From Pestalotiopsis fici W106-1 (Eukaryota > Ascomycota > Sordariomycetes > Amphisphaeriales > Sporocadaceae): a stretch of 64,000 bases of DNA. Below, in pieces: positions 58,657 through 64,000 of this stretch. The position numbers were made by a program, and so were the translations under genes. Below the pieces are notes generated by a model that was not told the DNA's origin, did no database searches, and worked only from the letters and a program-made list of their open reading frames with translations. The stretch is taken from the NCBI RefSeq assembly GCF_000516985.1, contig NW_006917097.1, positions 3,324,593 to 3,388,592 on the forward strand, written 5' to 3'. Position 1 is the first letter of the stretch, and each line of letters begins with the position of its first letter.

Positions 58657-59367
58657 TCACGAGTGATAAATGCCCCAGGCAGTCGAGTAGCTTCCCGAGG
58701 CGCTATTTTCTTCGGGACAGGTCATTTCGCCCGAGGCGCCGACCTTGCCGGAAGAAGGCGAGTTGCCGCACTGGCTGACGCTGTCGGTGATGAGATCGCC
58801 CACGTCCTGCCAGCCGACGCGGACGGCGAGGCTGGTGCCGGCGCTGACGGTGCTGACGCCAAACATGCAGCTCTGGTACGACACGACGGGGTAGTAGCAC
58901 GTGAACTGGCCCGTGGTCGAGTCCGGGTTGCACTCGGACCGCCCAAAGTAGGCATTGTTGTTGGCCGCGAGCTGGTACACTTGGGTCGCGATGACCTGGC
59001 AGTCGCTGATGAGCGGGGAGTTGTCCGAGCCTTCATTGTCGATGCTGCTCGCGCTGCACCAGCCCGCTGCACCTCTTGGATGCGACGCTGCTGATGCCGC
59101 ACGTCTGTCGCTCGGGGAGAAAGAAGAGGAACCAGCGTGGGAGGACCTCAAAGTCAGTGCGACAGCATCTGCCGTCTCTAGTGATGAAGGAGTGCCGTAT
59201 ATTCTGACTCCGCTGTCCAAGGTCGTGTAGTTGTCTGCGTACGGGCTGATGGGACCAGCTGTGCCCGGTGCGACTGCTCGGACGTCTACCGAGAAGGCCG
59301 TAGACACGGCCGTCTCGAGGGACAGGACGGCGAGCATCCATACTGATCGCACGTTTGTCTTCATCAT
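58657..59367 (-). CDS. Secreted Hce2/Ecp2-like effector-type protein
   Basis: Single exon of 236 aa from an ATG at 59367 (Met-Met; the second ATG at 59364 is equally possible; the frame runs on upstream to a GTG). The N-terminus is a signal peptide (VWMLAVLSLETAVSTAFS). Residues about 30-100 are a Ser/Ala/Thr-rich pro-region; then an Hce2 domain (homologues of Cladosporium fulvum Ecp2) with the features SPLISDCQVIATQ, VVSYQSCMFGV, VRVGWQDVGDLI and GKVGASGEMTC. Seven Cys are present; the usual set pairs in two or three disulfides. Ecp2-type proteins are secreted virulence or necrosis-associated proteins in plant pathogens and also occur widely in insect-associated and saprotrophic fungi, so the host role is open. 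I describe family membership only. A TATTTA element about 145 bp upstream may be the TATA box. Confidence 0.88.
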   Translation of the reverse strand: MMKTNVRSVWMLAVLSLETAVSTAFSVDVRAVAPGTAGPISPYADNYTTLDSGVRIYGTPSSLETADAVALTLRSSHAGSSSFSPSDRRAASAASHPRGAAGWCSASSIDNEGSDNSPLISDCQVIATQVYQLAANNNAYFGRSECNPDSTTGQFTCYYPVVSYQSCMFGVSTVSAGTSLAVRVGWQDVGDLITDSVSQCGNSPSSGKVGASGEMTCPEENSASGSYSTAWGIYHS

Positions 59368-61776
59368 TCTTTCTTCCTTTATTTCCTTTTCCCTTTTCCT
59401 TTTCCCCTTGAGCCTCAATCCCCTCACTCAAATTGACGTTTTCGTTTTCCCCAACTGGCCAATCGGTCTTGTGCGACGGCACTCAACGAACGACTACCCA
59501 CGCCGCCGGCTAAATAGGCAGGGTGGATGGAAAGAGCTGGCAACAGATTGATGTATGACTGAGTAGGAGTGACTCGATACAAAAAAAAGTAAATCACTTG
59601 AACCCGTGATATAGAAATCAGCCTCCTTGCGATGCAGCAAATCAAAAAGGAACGACAGGCGAGAGAGCTACCGAATTAACAAGATCGTGTGATTCGACAC
59701 AATGCACGGAAAGAAGGACAAAAAGGTAAATGATCTTCATGCCTTTTCTAGTTTTCTATAAATCCCCCCCAAACTCTTGGGTTCGTTCCAAGAAGGACAG
59801 CAGGGCCCTATCATCAACAAGGGGACCCTCGCCCCCCCTCCCCCCCTCCCTCACCGTCGTGCGGAGTGTTGAAAGGATTCCCTTTTTTTTTTTCAGCCCA
59901 CGTCCCCTTTTGCGTGTAAATGCAAGCCAAAAAAGTGACTAGACGTCGCAATCGCATGTGTTCCCCTTGCATCGAACATAGGAAATCAGGCGTACGGCCA
60001 CATGTTCTAGACTGTCCACATGCTTCAATTAACGCATCGTCTTATAACGCATCATCTTATAGAGGCCCCTCTCCATAACCGGAACCAGGGTGTTGGACCG
60101 ATGCCTATCTTGAACGCCAGCACCAAAGTTGCCAATATCGACCAAGACAGAAAAGCAATAAAAAAAAGCCTCGTCAGCCTTCGGAATATTGGCTTTTGCG
60201 TGTAAATGGCCCAATCATTGCCTTTCAATACTTTTTCTCCAAGAGGGGCTCCTCCTCTCTCCTATTAATAGTATACATGGTCAAGTTATTTTTCTTGGTG
60301 CCGAGAAGCTGACTATTACGTTTGTGGACGTTATGCAGTGGTATTGCACCGGGCGGCCGGATCGGATTAGGAAGGACTTTAATTGAGTGACCACCCCTCG
60401 GCCAGTAAATTTGCAAACGCCAATGCTGCAAAAGGAAGGGGGGGCAAATCAGGCAAAGAACCAAACAATCAAGCACATGAAAGAAACGAGGACACGTTCA
60501 TTTTGGTATTTGTTCTCTGTTTCTCGCCGAGGGGGGCCAAAGTCAAATGTGCAAGGGGGAAAATAAAAAACGTGGTCAATGTTCCCCGATACAGGTGCAC
60601 CATTGCAACCACGAGCTTTTTGTTTTCCCCCTTCTCATTCTCCCGAATATCCGGGTCACATTTGCAATTTCTATTATCGTAGCTGAGGCTGACTGATTGG
60701 GACGAATCATGAAATGGAGTCGCCCAGAGAAAGTGACATTGGAACGCAATGTATCTAAGCGACGTTGCCATCGTTCGGGTGATTCGGCCTAGATCGTATT
60801 GTCGCTTTTTTGCCCCATGGTCATGTCTAGAGAGTCTGGACTCTTGTTTTTCGCCTTGAGCATCGTCCGAAAGAATAAAACACAGCATTTTCAAGTCATT
60901 GATGTCATATCAATGGTGAAAAGTCCCATTTTTGGAAAATATAGGTTCTTGCATGCACAAGTATATTGCATATCCCTTGATTTTCTGTTGAACATGCACT
61001 TATAAAGCAACGAGCACCATTACGAAAGCGAGGGCGGACGTAGTACGCAAAGATTCTGGAATCAAACAATGTAATACGCATCGCCATTATGGACGTCGTG
61101 GTACACCTGATTGAGAGACATATTCAAAGATCACGTCCCTGGCTTATTAATTGAGCCTACAAGCCACTGCTATGCAATCTCTAGGCAGGTCGTTAGTCCA
61201 AAACCTGCACCAGCTATTGGACGCGTCGAAGGACAACGCTTCAAGACTCTCCGGGCAAGCCAACGACTATAGATATACCATGAGCCGGGTGGCTTTGTAT
61301 ATGCATGATTCGTAATCAAACCGCCGGCTCTGGGCCATGATATTATGGCGTTCTAGATCGGAATCGTCATTGATTATGGCGATCGCGACCAGGGTCGGGG
61401 AAGGGCAGATAACAGCCTGGCATTGACAGCCTCAACCATGATCCTACGCTAATGAGGACTATACTTGTGAGGGCTGAGTGTTGATATTATATAATGTACT
61501 CCAAGGCCCTTGAATTGTAGGTTTCTTGTCAAATATGTACGAGTGGCGTAGCACCAAAACCTTCAATTTACGAAGCAATGTACTTGTAATCACGCCTCAT
61601 CTTCACCTCATTCATTTTCGTCTTCTTGAAATCAAGAAAATAATGTATTGTCTAAATCAAAATGATGCTTTTGTCTCTTATGCTGGTATCTTTAATGCGT
61701 CGTTCCGCAGGGAAAATGCCCCCATAAACCCACGGCTATAAATAGGACTTTTGTTTGGAAAATATTTCGCTATAGT
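59368..61776. other. Intergenic
   Basis: About 2.4 kb between the Hce2 gene and the 3' end of sidA. Homopolymer C runs (59825-59848) and a T-run near 59883 occur. Frames under 145 codons lack motifs. No siderophore-related gene is found in this gap. Confidence 0.45.

Positions 61777-64000
<2,224 letters not shown>

Overview
The window is eukaryotic and almost certainly from a filamentous ascomycete (Pezizomycotina), most likely a sordariomycete and plausibly Hypocreales. The evidence is short (about 48-196 nt) GT-AG introns with CTAAC/CTGAC-like branch sites, gene density of about one per 3 kb, a PTH11-type fungal rhodopsin, a cytosolic Cys-His tyrosinase, an Ecp2/Hce2-type secreted protein, an SidA-type ornithine hydroxylase, and many small secreted Cys-rich proteins. 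I see no tRNA, rRNA, CRISPR array, transposase or reverse transcriptase. All gene models were built by hand from reading frames and splice signals; exon coordinates are given in each entry and every spliced model closes in frame.

Layout. 1-9.6 kb: an amidoligase-fold protein (+), a 96-aa Gly-rich repeat protein (+), a RecQ helicase (-), a 198-aa secreted Cys protein (-) and a three-CxxC single-span membrane protein (-). 9.6-13.1 kb is gene-poor. 13.1-18.9 kb: a POT peptide transporter with a 4-nt first coding exon (+), a 141-aa secreted 8-Cys protein (+) and a six-exon PTH11-like receptor (-). 20.4-22.9 kb: a disordered Arg/Ser-rich protein with a likely 5' frameshift (-) and a 157-aa secreted protein (-). 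22.9-26.7 kb is gene-poor and holds decayed coding remnants. 26.75-27.54 kb: the most interesting locus, a secreted precursor of four Cys-rich peptides separated by Kex2 (KR) sites, each full repeat being exactly one phase-0 exon. 28.6-34.2 kb: an F-box-like protein (+), a Kre9/KNH-domain secreted protein (+) and a tyrosinase (-). 35.7-37.9 kb: a protein kinase (-). 40.1-44.6 kb: a bZIP factor (+) and a mitochondrial stomatin-like protein (+). 45.1-51.8 kb: MON2 (-) head-to-head with MMS2 (+). 53.4-56.7 kb: an LYR-motif protein (+) and a five-exon cytochrome P450 (-). 58.6-63.4 kb: an Hce2 effector-like protein (-) and sidA (-).

How it fits together. The window mixes conserved housekeeping genes (RecQ, MON2, MMS2, stomatin-like, LYR, kinase) with accessory host- or environment-facing genes (five small secreted Cys-containing proteins including the repeat-peptide precursor, a Kre9-like wall protein, tyrosinase, P450, sidA, PTH11-like receptor, peptide transporter). 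There is no clear biosynthetic gene cluster. The repeat-peptide gene resembles the yeast alpha-factor precursor in logic: signal peptide, KR cleavage sites, and X-Pro-X-Pro dipeptides suited to Ste13-type trimming.
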